From NCBI GenBank assembly GCA_020848905.1, contig JADLHG010000070.1, forward strand, positions 1 through 58,726: DNA of 58,726 nt, in the 5' to 3' direction. The notes under the pieces were generated by a model, which saw nothing but the letters and a program-made list of their open reading frames with translations, was not told the origin of the DNA and did no database searches. Position numbers and translations under genes: made by a program. The number at the start of each line of letters is the position of its first letter. Position 1 is the stretch's first letter. Shown in pieces: positions 17,848 to 26,296 of this stretch. Source of the stretch: Deltaproteobacteria bacterium (GTDB lineage Bacteria; Myxococcota_A; Polyangia; GCA-2747355; JADLHG01).

Positions 17848-20800
17848 CTATTCCGGCTGCAGCGACTTGAGGAGCTTCTGCGCCTCGGCGCGTTCGGGAG
17901 CCCCGGCGGGGGCCTTGCTCAGATAGGTCTGCAGGGACTTCTGCGCCCCCGCTGCGTCCCCCGCCTTGGCGAGCGCCTTGCCCAGCCGGAAGTGCGCGTC
18001 CACCAGCGCCGGGTCAGCCTCGATCGCCTTCTGGTAGTAACCGACCGCGCGCTGCGGGCGGTCGAGCTGGTCGTAGGTCAGCCCCATGCGGTACTGCGGC
18101 TCGGCGGCCCGCGGGTCCAGATCCATCGCGTCCTGGAGGTTCGTGATCGCCCGCCCCGTGTCCTTCTTCTTCAGGTAGGCCAGCCCGAGCGTGGAGAAGC
18201 AGGTGGCGCGCATGCTGTTCGGAAAGCCGCGCTTCTTGATCTCTTCGAGCGCCGTGGTCAGGCGCTTGATCGCCTCGGCGTACTCGGCGTCCGCGACGGC
18301 GATCTGCGCCAAGCCGATGAGCGCCTCGGGGTCGCCCGGGTCCTCCTTCAGCGCGAGGTGATAGGTGTCGTACGCGTCGTCGGTCTTCTTGGCCGCGAGC
18401 TGCGCGCGCGCCAGCGAGACGAGCAGATCGCTGCTCTTCGGAAACCCCTTGCGCGCCTGCGCCAGCAGCGACGCGGCGTCGGCCCCCTTGCCCGCGGCCA
18501 GCGCCACCTCGCCCTTGGCCCACGCGATCTCCTCGGTCGAGGCCCCCGCCTGGTGGGCCGAGCTCACCGACTGGGCCGCCTGGTCGAGCTTCCCCTCCGC
18601 CACCGCGAGCCGCGCCTGCAGGAGCTGCACGTCCGCGCGCCCCTGATCCGCGGCGGGGATCTCGCCCGCCTGCTTGAGCGCGTCCGCGAGCCGGCCCCGC
18701 TTGAGCTGCAGCAGCGCGAGTCCCACGTGCGCAGGCGTGTAGTCGGGCCGCCGCTCCAGCGCCTTGCCCAGCCGCTTCTCCGCCGAGGCGAAGTCGTGCT
18801 GCTCGAGCGCCACTCGCCCGAGCAGCGCCGGGGTCTTGGGGTCGAGGCTGTTGATGCGCCACGAGGCCTTCAGCGCCACGTCGGCGGCCTTGTAGTCCCC
18901 CGCCCAGTAGTGCACCTGCCCGAGGGCCAGCGGCGCCTCGTAGCTGTGCGGATTCGCCTTCACCAGCTCCTGCAGCGCCTTCACCGCGGCCGCGCTCTTG
19001 CCTTTGCGCGCCAGGTTCAGCGCCTGATACACGTTGGCCTCGAGCTGGTCGTTCTTCTCGGCCAGGATGGCCTTGAAGAGGCTCTCCGCCTTGTCGTACT
19101 CGCGCTGCGCGTACGCCACACGCGCGAGCAGCAGCCGCGTCTCGAGGAGCCGCGCCGGGGCCTTCTGCAGGTAGTTCGCCGCCTCGGCCGGCTTCTCCAT
19201 CTCGATCAGCAGGCGGCCCATGCGCTGCAGGTACTCCGGCTGCTTGCCGTTCAGCGCGAGCGCGGCCTTCATCTGCTCGTGGGCGTCGATCATGCGAAAG
19301 ATCCCCATCAGCTCGCCGGCCAGCTCGTAGCGGAAGGAGGAATCGCAACAGGGCGGCGACTTGGTAGCCGCGTCCAGCGCCGAAGACATCTCTCCGACCT
19401 TGCCCTGACGCCGCGCCACCATCCCCAGCACGAGCTGCGCCCAGCCGAGCTGCCCCTTCGAAGCCTTGGTCGTGAACTCCGAGCTCACCTTCTGCGCGTC
19501 GGCGGCGGCCTGGTCCAGGTCCTTGCCGTGCACGGCGGCGAGGCGCGCGCGCTCGATGAGCGCCTGGATGTTGCCCGCGTCCTTGGCCAGGATATCCGTC
19601 AGGGCCTGCGATGCCGTCGCGTAGCCCGACTCGTCCCGCCCCATGAGGACGGCCAGGCCGATGCGCGCGGCCACGTAGCCCGGCTCGAGCTTGAGCGCCC
19701 CCTGGTAGGCGTCGGCCGCCGTCTGCGGCTCGCTGCCGGCAGCGGCGAGCGAACGGCCCTGCAGGTAGCGGAGCAGCGCGCTCTCGGGAAAGACCTCGGC
19801 CCCCTTGCGCAGGTAACCCGCAGCCCCCACCGGGTCATCGATCAAAGAGAGATACCCCGTGGCCGCGGTGCGCCACTCCGAATCGTGACGCTCGCTCTGC
19901 TTGAGCGCCTCCTTGGCCTGCGCCAGGCGATCCTCGCCGAACTCGATCGAGAGCGCCGCGTCGCACATGGCGAGCGCCGCCAGCGCGCTGGGCTCCGCCT
20001 TCTTCCGGGCGAGGATGCGCTCGGCCGCCTTCTTCACCTCGGCGTACCCCTCGGGAGTGCTCTTGTGCACCGCCACGCGCACGGCCTTCCACTCGGCCTG
20101 GAGGTACTTGTGCGTGCGATACCAGAGGTAGCCGGCGAGGCCGCCCCCCGCGAGGGCCACCCCGAGCACGCTCACGAGGACCAGGCGCCCGGTCTTGCCT
20201 CCGGAGGCGCGCGCCGAGCTCCCCTTGCGCCCGGAGGCGCGGCGTTCGTAGGCGTCCTCCGGTTCCTCCTCCTCGCTCCCCGACTCGGCCATCGGGTCCC
20301 AGGTCTCGCCGGTGCCGGTGGGCGTGGGACGACGCTTGCGTCCCTTCTCGCCCGCGTCGAGCTCGGAGGGATCGCCGCGCCCGCCGAAGATGTCCAGCAC
20401 CTCGTGCGAAGTGCCCGTGTCGTTTGCGCCGCCCGAGAGCTCCTCGGTGGAATCGCCGCGCTTGGCCGCCGGCGGCATCCCGGAGCTGGCGCGCGCGGCG
20501 CGGGCCTTGAGCGGGTCGATCACCTCGGCCGGGATCGGCTGCGGCTCGGGACGCGAGAGCGGGATGCTCGCCTCTTCGACGCCGAAGTCCTCGAACGCGT
20601 CCAGGTCACGCCCAGCGAGCCCCGCCGGCCTCGGGGCGGGCGGTGGCGCGCTCGCGGAGGACGCAGGAGGTGCCGGCGGCGCAGGGGGTGCCGGAGGCGC
20701 GAACCCGGAAGGCGGCGACGAGAACCCCGAGCCGATCTCGCGCGTCTCGGGGCGCGGGAGCTTGCGCGTGTACTCGTCGGCCCCGGGACCGCTCCCCAGC

Positions 20801-21936
20801 GCGAGGGTGTAGTTCGATTTCGGGTCCGACGGCGCCGGGCTCTTGTGCACGGGCTCGTGACTCACGGGCTTCGCGGCGAGCGGATCGAGCCGGAGCTGCG
20901 GTGCCGGAGAGGCGCTCGGCCGGAGCAGCGGCATCGTCGGCGCGTCCTCCTCCGTCGGAAGATCGTCGAGGCTGCCGAGCCGCAGGGTCCCCTGGTACTT
21001 GGCGCCGCTCCCCGCTCCGAGGTCCGTGGGCGTCATCTGCGCCTGCCAGCTCCCGCCGACGTCCTCGGGCTTCGACGCAGGCGCGGGCTCGGGACGCGGC
21101 GAGAAGGCCGCGCTCGAGAGGGCGAGCGTGGCGTTCGTCGGGGGAGACGACTCCGGTGGCCCCGTGACCGGGCGGTCGACGGCCAGCGTGGCGTGCCGCG
21201 CCTCGTCGTCGCTCAAGGTGCGCAGGCCGCGCGGAACGATCACCTCGCGGGCCGGCTCCACCACCAGGGGCTTCTGGCCGCCGCGCCCCGGGAGCTCCTC
21301 CATCATCGAGTCGGTCACCTCGAAGGAGCCGCTCGTCTCGAGCCCGGGCTCGGCCCCGCCGAAGGTGTAGGACTGGCCAGAGAAGGGATCGACGAATTGC
21401 CCGCTGGCAGAGGTCTCGCCCTCCACGAGCTCCTCGAGGTCCTCGGCGTCCAGCACCACGGCCGCGGCGTCGTCGATGAAGCGGTCGAGGGAGGCCGCGC
21501 GGATGGCCGGCCCTCCCGCTGCCGACGGCGCCGGCTCGCGCCCCGGTCGAGGCATCGCCGACGGGCGCGACAGGGTCTCGAGCAGGTCCCGACTGCGCGC
21601 GTCGGAGGGATCGAGGTCGATCACGCGCTCGAGGTGTTCGCAGGCCGTGGCCAGCTCGCCCCGGCTGCACGCCACGTCGGCCAGGATGCGGTAGGCCTCG
21701 GGCTGCTCGGGGTCGAGGCGCAGCACCTGCTGGGCCTCCTTCTTCGCCCCTTCGTGGCGCCCCTGCGCGAGCAAGCTGTGCGCCGCCACGAGCCGGAGCT
21801 GCGGGTCGTCGGTGCCACGCGCCAGCTCGTCCGTGCACACCTGCAGTGCGTCGGTGTACCGCTTGTCGCGCAGCATCTGCCGCGCGCGCTGCGAGGCGCC
21901 CTTGCCAGCGCTATCCATGGGATCGGATCCGGCCAC
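17848..21936 (-). CDS. Large TPR-repeat single-pass membrane protein
   Basis: The product is 1362 residues. The start is GTG 21936 with AGGA upstream; ATG 21918 is the alternative. Residues about 15-125 form N-terminal TPRs; about 130-580 is a long low-complexity, Pro/Ser/Asp-rich cytoplasmic linker; one transmembrane helix lies at about 583-606 (LVLVSVLGVALAGGGLAGYLWY); then some 20 TPR-like helix pairs run to the end (for example AEANYLQKAP, AYLKKKDTGRAITNLQDAM). The linker holds four similar short motifs with a Thr-Leu-x-Leu/Val core, near residues 249, 269, 318 and 376, which could be phosphorylation or FHA-docking sites. The C-terminal TPRs are probably periplasmic. It probably acts as a scaffold; the partner is unknown. 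Codon use is like its neighbours. Confidence 0.85.
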   Translation of the reverse strand: MAGSDPMDSAGKGASQRARQMLRDKRYTDALQVCTDELARGTDDPQLRLVAAHSLLAQGRHEGAKKEAQQVLRLDPEQPEAYRILADVACSRGELATACEHLERVIDLDPSDARSRDLLETLSRPSAMPRPGREPAPSAAGGPAIRAASLDRFIDDAAAVVLDAEDLEELVEGETSASGQFVDPFSGQSYTFGGAEPGLETSGSFEVTDSMMEELPGRGGQKPLVVEPAREVIVPRGLRTLSDDEARHATLAVDRPVTGPPESSPPTNATLALSSAAFSPRPEPAPASKPEDVGGSWQAQMTPTDLGAGSGAKYQGTLRLGSLDDLPTEEDAPTMPLLRPSASPAPQLRLDPLAAKPVSHEPVHKSPAPSDPKSNYTLALGSGPGADEYTRKLPRPETREIGSGFSSPPSGFAPPAPPAPPAPPASSASAPPPAPRPAGLAGRDLDAFEDFGVEEASIPLSRPEPQPIPAEVIDPLKARAARASSGMPPAAKRGDSTEELSGGANDTGTSHEVLDIFGGRGDPSELDAGEKGRKRRPTPTGTGETWDPMAESGSEEEEPEDAYERRASGRKGSSARASGGKTGRLVLVSVLGVALAGGGLAGYLWYRTHKYLQAEWKAVRVAVHKSTPEGYAEVKKAAERILARKKAEPSALAALAMCDAALSIEFGEDRLAQAKEALKQSERHDSEWRTAATGYLSLIDDPVGAAGYLRKGAEVFPESALLRYLQGRSLAAAGSEPQTAADAYQGALKLEPGYVAARIGLAVLMGRDESGYATASQALTDILAKDAGNIQALIERARLAAVHGKDLDQAAADAQKVSSEFTTKASKGQLGWAQLVLGMVARRQGKVGEMSSALDAATKSPPCCDSSFRYELAGELMGIFRMIDAHEQMKAALALNGKQPEYLQRMGRLLIEMEKPAEAANYLQKAPARLLETRLLLARVAYAQREYDKAESLFKAILAEKNDQLEANVYQALNLARKGKSAAAVKALQELVKANPHSYEAPLALGQVHYWAGDYKAADVALKASWRINSLDPKTPALLGRVALEQHDFASAEKRLGKALERRPDYTPAHVGLALLQLKRGRLADALKQAGEIPAADQGRADVQLLQARLAVAEGKLDQAAQSVSSAHQAGASTEEIAWAKGEVALAAGKGADAASLLAQARKGFPKSSDLLVSLARAQLAAKKTDDAYDTYHLALKEDPGDPEALIGLAQIAVADAEYAEAIKRLTTALEEIKKRGFPNSMRATCFSTLGLAYLKKKDTGRAITNLQDAMDLDPRAAEPQYRMGLTYDQLDRPQRAVGYYQKAIEADPALVDAHFRLGKALAKAGDAAGAQKSLQTYLSKAPAGAPERAEAQKLLKSLQPE

Positions 21937-22018
21937 CGCTCAATCCTGCTAACCGTTTATACCCTGGCGGACAGCGTCGGAGCAAACTCGGTTCCTCGCC
22001 CGAGGCGCCCGGGCATCG

Positions 22019-22690
22019 TCACGACGCCTCGACGGGCAGCACCAGCTCCGGCCGGTCCACGGCGGGGGCATTCACCGCGCGCGAGACCGGATAGGCCTCG
22101 AGCTCCTCCGCTGCGCACGGAACGAGCAGCGACTGGAGGAGCGGCTCGCCGCTCGCCGCGTGCAGCCACGCCGCGCGCCCCTCGCGCCCGAGGATCACCG
22201 GCATGCGGTCGTGGATCGGCGCGAGCAGCGCGTTCGGCTCGGTGGTCACGATGGTGCAGGTGCGCACCTCCACGGGCGACGCTTCGGCCTGCCAGCGTTC
22301 CCACAGGCCGGCGAAGGCGAAGGGACGCAGGTCGCGCCGGCGGATGTAGATCGGCACCTTCCCCGCGCCCGTGACCTGCCACTCGTAGAAGCCGTCGGCC
22401 AGGACGAGGCAGCGGCGCTTGCGGTAGGCGCTGCGGAAGCTGGGCTTGCTCGAGAGGGTCTCGCCCCGCGCGTTGATCAGCCGGGAGCCGATCTTCGGGT
22501 CCTTGGCCCACGACGGGATGAGACCCCAGCGAAGGAGCGACAGGCGCCCCGGCTCGGCGTCGGTGATCGCGGCCACGTCCTGGCTCGGCGCGATGTTGAA
22601 GCGCGCGGAGAGACCGCTCGGCAGCTCGGTCAAGCCGAAGTCCGCCTCGAGGAGCGCCCCGGGTCGGGTGAGTGTGTAGCGACCGCACAC
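22019..22690 (-). CDS. yedK: SRAP-domain protein (YedK/HMCES), abasic-site shield
   Basis: This 223-residue protein covalently traps abasic sites in single-stranded DNA through its N-terminal Cys. The GTG at 22690 was chosen because it places Cys at position 2 (M-C-G-R-Y), which is exposed after Met removal and essential in the family. The other active-site residues are in place: Asn73 (INARGET), Glu103 (ADGFYEW) and His160 (PIHDRMP), close to the E. coli YedK numbering of 75, 105 and 160. The frame stays open upstream for 263 codons but that part looks like non-coding sequence. It is divergent from the M23 peptidase gene. Confidence 0.93.
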   Translation of the reverse strand: MCGRYTLTRPGALLEADFGLTELPSGLSARFNIAPSQDVAAITDAEPGRLSLLRWGLIPSWAKDPKIGSRLINARGETLSSKPSFRSAYRKRRCLVLADGFYEWQVTGAGKVPIYIRRRDLRPFAFAGLWERWQAEASPVEVRTCTIVTTEPNALLAPIHDRMPVILGREGRAAWLHAASGEPLLQSLLVPCAAEELEAYPVSRAVNAPAVDRPELVLPVEAS

Positions 22691-22725
22691 GGCCCGGACA
22701 TTGTGCCCCGCGGCGCCGGCCCTGT

Positions 22726-22755
22726 CACGGCGCTGCCCGCCACACGGCGCTGCCC
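22726..22755. repeat. Direct repeat in the SRAP/M23 divergent region
   Basis: CACGGCGCTGCCC occurs at 22726-22738 and 22743-22755, a 17-bp period that would place both copies on nearly one face of the helix. It lies 36-65 bases upstream of the SRAP start. It might be a regulatory site. The remainder of 22691-22948 shows a C-run (about 22855-22860) and nothing else recognised. Confidence 0.4.
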
Positions 22756-22948
22756 ACCGCCGGTTGCGGCCTGCGAGAGGCACGTGGGGCCCCTTCCCCT
22801 CGACGGACGAGGTCCAGCCACTCCGCTTGTCGTCGGAATCACGGCGCATCGCCCCCCCCCTCCAACGGGCACTGGCCTTGCTACGCATTCCAGGGTGGGC
22901 TCGAGGTCGCGAAGGGCCCCGGTCCATAGACCCGGAGAGCGCACTCGC

Positions 22949-24115
22949 ATGCTTCGCGCCGCCTTCCACCGCCCCCACCGCCGCCGGATTCACGGCCCAC
23001 TTCTCGCGATGGCAGGCCTCCTCGCCGTCGCGCGACCCGTCGACGCGCGCACCGTGGCTCAAGGGGGAGCCGTGAACCTGCCGGCCGGCGCCGCGCTGCG
23101 CGCCCCCTTCCCCTGCGGCGTCAAGTTCACCGTCTCGCGCGGGTACGGCCTCGGCCTGCACCAGAAGACGACCAACACCTCCGGGTCGAACGACTACTAC
23201 GCGCTCGATCTGGTGCGCGCCGAGGGGGGCGGCGGCAACGGCAAGGCGCTCACCGCGGTGGCCCCCGGCGTGGTGCGGTTCGCGGGGCGGGCGAGCGGCG
23301 GCTGGGCGGCTTACGGCAACGCGGTCCTCGTGGAGCACGACTTCGGCGACGGCCACAGGTACCAGGCCTTTTACGCGCACCTCTCGCAGGTGCAGGTGAC
23401 CGTCTCGCAGCAGGTGGCGGCGGGCGACACCGTGGGGCTCATGGGCTCGACGGGGAACACGACCGGCCCGCACCTGCACTTCGTCTTCTACCGCAACGCC
23501 AAGCTCGACGGCGGGCCCTACGGCGGCGTGGCGGTGGTTCCCGAGCCGATGGGTAGCGTTCAGGATTTCGGTAGCACCTCGAGTGGGGTCTCGAACTGCG
23601 ACGCCGCGCCTCCGACGGGAGGCGGCACGACGCCCGCGCGCGATGGCTCCGTGCCGGCGCCAAAGTCCGTTGTTCCGGGCTCGCCCGACGCGGGACCTCG
23701 CGCCCGGACCGACGCGATGGCGCCCTCGCGTCCCACGATCGGGGCGGACCTTGGCGGGCCCTCGCCGCGCGCGCGGACCGACGGGGGCGACGAAGGGCTA
23801 CGGATCGATCGACCGGGCGGTGCGCTCGACGACCCGCCGGACGGCTCCGGGCAGCGCCTGTACGGGGGATGCACGGTGGGCTCGACGCGAGCCGACGGGC
23901 CGGGCCAGTTCGCAGCGCTCCTCGCCCTCGCGCTTGCGCTTGCCGCGCTCGCAACCCGCGCGCGTCGCGGGAGACGCGGCGGCTCACCGCGACGGTCGAA
24001 GGAGCGTGCCCAGCTGACCGCCGATCCAGGGCCCGGAGGCCCCGAGGTAGGCCACGCCGTGGAGGTTCGGCGCGCGCTGCCCCGGAGGGATGACGTCGGG
24101 GGGGAGCGGCGGTAG
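22949..24115 (+). CDS. M23-family peptidoglycan peptidase with MYXO-CTERM-like region
   Basis: The product is 388 residues from ATG 22949 (GGAG upstream). A signal peptide precedes a LytM/M23 domain (about 50-190): the metal-site segment YYALDL, an APGVVRFAG strand, and the HLHF zinc motif (TGPHLHFVFY). The usual first His ligand close to YALD is not obvious. A Pro/Asp/Arg-rich linker leads to GGC, a hydrophobic helix (ALLALALALAALA) and an Arg cluster, the MYXO-CTERM pattern. Unusually, about 45 further residues follow, overlapping the convergent gene by 132 bases. It probably cuts or remodels peptidoglycan from the cell surface. The long frame upstream of 22949 is antisense to the SRAP gene. 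Confidence 0.8.
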   Translation: MLRAAFHRPHRRRIHGPLLAMAGLLAVARPVDARTVAQGGAVNLPAGAALRAPFPCGVKFTVSRGYGLGLHQKTTNTSGSNDYYALDLVRAEGGGGNGKALTAVAPGVVRFAGRASGGWAAYGNAVLVEHDFGDGHRYQAFYAHLSQVQVTVSQQVAAGDTVGLMGSTGNTTGPHLHFVFYRNAKLDGGPYGGVAVVPEPMGSVQDFGSTSSGVSNCDAAPPTGGGTTPARDGSVPAPKSVVPGSPDAGPRARTDAMAPSRPTIGADLGGPSPRARTDGGDEGLRIDRPGGALDDPPDGSGQRLYGGCTVGSTRADGPGQFAALLALALALAALATRARRGRRGGSPRRSKERAQLTADPGPGGPEVGHAVEVRRALPRRDDVGGERR

Positions 24116-25129
24116 CGCCACCGCGCTCCAGCGCGTCCCGTCGAAGCGCACGACGGTCCCCTCGTCCCCCACGGCCCAGAGCTCCGTCGGCGAGACGCCC
24201 CGGAGGGCGTGCAAGGTCTGGCTCACGGTCGAGGGGATGCGCACCCAGCCCGCCCCCTGCCGGCGCAGCACCAGGCCGCCGTCGCCGACGACCCAGAGCT
24301 CTGTCGTCGAGAGACCCCAGATATCGCGTAGGCCGTTGGCCGGCGCGTCGGGCTCGCTCTTCCACGCGCTGCCGTCGTAGCGCAGCACCAGGCCGCCGTA
24401 GCCCACGGTCCAGATCTGAGACGCCGAGAATCCGAAGACCGTGCGCAGCTCGAGCGTCGTGGGCGACGGCGCCCTCTTCCAGCTCGCACCGTCGAAGTGC
24501 AGGAGCGTCCCCTGATCCCCCGCGCACCACACGTCGCGCGCGTTCGCCCCCCAGACGCCGCGCAGCGCGACGATCGTTTGGGAGGGGCTCGCGACCCAGC
24601 CTCCGCCGGGGAGATGCCGCAGGATGACCCCCTTGTCCCCCACGGCGAAGGCCTCGCCCGTGGCCGGGTCGGCCCAGACCGCGCGCAGGATCTCCGTCGT
24701 GACGTTATCCGCGTGGAGCTGCCAGCTCTCGCCGCTCAGGCGCAGCATCGCGCCGCTGTACGTGGCGGCGTAGCCCACCTTCTCGGCCGGACTCCAGGCG
24801 AGCGCCATGATCGCAGTCTTCTTCGGCGCCGGCACGAAGGTGAGGGGACCCCCGCTCGCGCCCCCCTCGCCCACGGACGCGCCGTCACCGGGCCGTGGGA
24901 GACCGTCCCAGGCGCCGGTCTGCGTGCCGCCGTCGGAGACCGCTCCGTCCCGCGCGCGACGCGCGCCGCCGTCGTCGGTTCGGTCGAAGCCGAGGCGGAG
25001 GCACGCCGGAGTCTGCACGGCGAGGAGCGCGAAGAGAGCAGCCAGCGCGCGGGACCGTGCGACGGTTCGGGAAGGTGTGCACCGGCGGCCGATGGATCGA
25101 GTGTAGACCGTGCCGTGGAGCCGCCACAA
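23984..25129 (-). CDS. Beta-propeller lipoprotein
   Basis: The product is about 381 residues. After a basic N-terminus a lipoprotein signal ends LLAVQTPAC. A low-complexity DGG-rich linker precedes at least five blades of the form LRxVWG-x-DVWxxGDxGxLLRxDGxxW, as in myxobacterial propeller repeats. The start is uncertain: no ATG or GTG fits between the divergent neighbour and the signal, and TTG 25129 is the best in-frame candidate but has no clear ribosome site. The gene converges on the M23 gene and diverges from another lipoprotein. It is a surface protein of unknown binding partner. Confidence 0.75.
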   Translation of the reverse strand: MWRLHGTVYTRSIGRRCTPSRTVARSRALAALFALLAVQTPACLRLGFDRTDDGGARRARDGAVSDGGTQTGAWDGLPRPGDGASVGEGGASGGPLTFVPAPKKTAIMALAWSPAEKVGYAATYSGAMLRLSGESWQLHADNVTTEILRAVWADPATGEAFAVGDKGVILRHLPGGGWVASPSQTIVALRGVWGANARDVWCAGDQGTLLHFDGASWKRAPSPTTLELRTVFGFSASQIWTVGYGGLVLRYDGSAWKSEPDAPANGLRDIWGLSTTELWVVGDGGLVLRRQGAGWVRIPSTVSQTLHALRGVSPTELWAVGDEGTVVRFDGTRWSAVALPPLPPDVIPPGQRAPNLHGVAYLGASGPWIGGQLGTLLRPSR

Positions 25130-25168
25130 GCGCGCCCGCGCCGAGACGCACGGTGCTACGATGAAACG

Positions 25169-26290
25169 GTGAGACGTATTGCTCGGTCCGTCGGCGTTTC
25201 TCGGCACGCCCGGCCCACGCGACGGGCGGTTCGCGCGAGCGCATCCTTCACCCTCGTTGCGCTGCTCGCCGGCGACCTCGCCTGCAACCAGTTCTTCTCG
25301 TATCGACCGGGAGCAGGCCCCGCGACCGACGCGGCGGGGTACCCGCGAGACGGAGCGCGCGCGGAGGGCGGCCCGGCAGATCTTTCTTCGCGGCTCGACG
25401 GTGAGCAGGCGCCCGACGGCGGAGCTCCCCGGGATGGGGCGGCGCCTCGCGACGGCAGCACGCCTCGCGACGGCAGCGCGCCTCGCGACGGCAGCGCGCC
25501 CCGCGACGCCTCCGCGCCGCGGGACACCGGCCCGCGACCCGACGGAGCCACGGTGTGCGGCATCGGCCCGGGCTGCCACGAGTGCGAGCCGGTGCAGAAC
25601 CCATCGTGCGCCCAGCTCTGCGGAGTGCGCCCCGAATGCGACGGCCTGCCCGATACGCGCGACCCCTGGCCCACGGAGTGCAACGTCCTCGACCTGGACG
25701 AGCCCTTCTTCACGCTCAGCGCCTCCCGGTGGGGCGTGGCGTTCAACGGAACGCGTTCGTCCCTCGCGAGCTGCGGCTGGTATCAGCTCGTGCCGCCTGC
25801 CAACTTCACGACCTGGCTCTGGACCGATCAGCCCCCGCCCTCCTCGACCGGGTCTCCTCTGCTGGAGATGCGCTTCGAGCTGCCCACGGCGACGACGAAC
25901 TGGGAAGTCTTTCTCATCGCCGACGCGGCGGCGCCGACCGCCCAGTCCTTCACGGCGACCGACACGAACCCGCGCCGCCTCTGCTCGGTGCGACGGGTGG
26001 CCACGACCTTCGAGCTCTACGGGCTCGCGCAGGGGGCGACGACCTTCAATCACGCCACGACGAATTTCTCTCCGGCGGGGAGCTCCGTCGTTCTCCAGAG
26101 CTGGACCGACGGCAGCGTGCTCACCTGCCGGGCCATCTCCGGCTCCGCGACTGCCAATCGCACCGTGAACATTCCCGGCGTCCTCCCGACGAAGACTCGG
26201 TCCATCGTCGTCGGCGCGACCAACCTCGCCAGCTCGGGTCCCGTGCTGCCCGTCATGCTGGACTACGTGCGCGCCTTCCGGCTGCCCTGA
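25169..26290 (+). CDS. Lipoprotein with PRDGS repeats and C-terminal beta-rich domain
   Basis: The product is 373 residues from GTG 25169. The signal ends ALLAGDLAC, a weak lipobox. Residues about 85-125 are a Pro-Arg-Asp-Gly-Ser repeat linker. A Cys-rich knot follows (CGIGPGCHECEPVQ...CAQLCGVRPEC), then a roughly 210-residue beta-rich domain (FFTLSASRWGVAFNG ... VMLDYVRAFRLP) of concanavalin-like appearance, perhaps carbohydrate-binding. No catalytic residues were recognised. Only 39 bases separate it from the divergent propeller lipoprotein, so their promoters must overlap the coding ends. Confidence 0.75.
   Translation: MRRIARSVGVSRHARPTRRAVRASASFTLVALLAGDLACNQFFSYRPGAGPATDAAGYPRDGARAEGGPADLSSRLDGEQAPDGGAPRDGAAPRDGSTPRDGSAPRDGSAPRDASAPRDTGPRPDGATVCGIGPGCHECEPVQNPSCAQLCGVRPECDGLPDTRDPWPTECNVLDLDEPFFTLSASRWGVAFNGTRSSLASCGWYQLVPPANFTTWLWTDQPPPSSTGSPLLEMRFELPTATTNWEVFLIADAAAPTAQSFTATDTNPRRLCSVRRVATTFELYGLAQGATTFNHATTNFSPAGSSVVLQSWTDGSVLTCRAISGSATANRTVNIPGVLPTKTRSIVVGATNLASSGPVLPVMLDYVRAFRLP
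25442..25513 (+). repeat. 18-bp in-frame tandem repeat encoding [AT]PRDGS
   Basis: Units of 18 bases, GCGCCTCGCGACGGCAGC and variants, run at 25442-25459, 25460-25477, 25478-25495 and 25496-25513, with degenerate copies on both sides. They form a flexible surface linker and are prone to length change in frame. Confidence 0.75.
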
Positions 26291-26296
26291 TCGCGG

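Noticed and set aside
17719-22374. 1551-codon open frame on the plus strand
   Set aside because: It is antisense to the TPR and SRAP genes, Arg/Leu/Gly-rich without any domain. Long antisense frames are expected in DNA this GC-rich.
22691-23479. N-terminal extension of the SRAP protein
   Set aside because: The catalytic Cys must be residue 2, which fixes the start at GTG 22690; the upstream part is antisense to the M23 gene.
25424-25530. CRISPR-like array of short repeats
   Set aside because: The 18-bp units are contiguous, with no spacers, and encode in-frame PRDGS protein repeats.
25130-26053. N-terminal extension of the propeller lipoprotein
   Set aside because: It would run antisense through the divergent PRDGS lipoprotein gene and bury the signal peptide.
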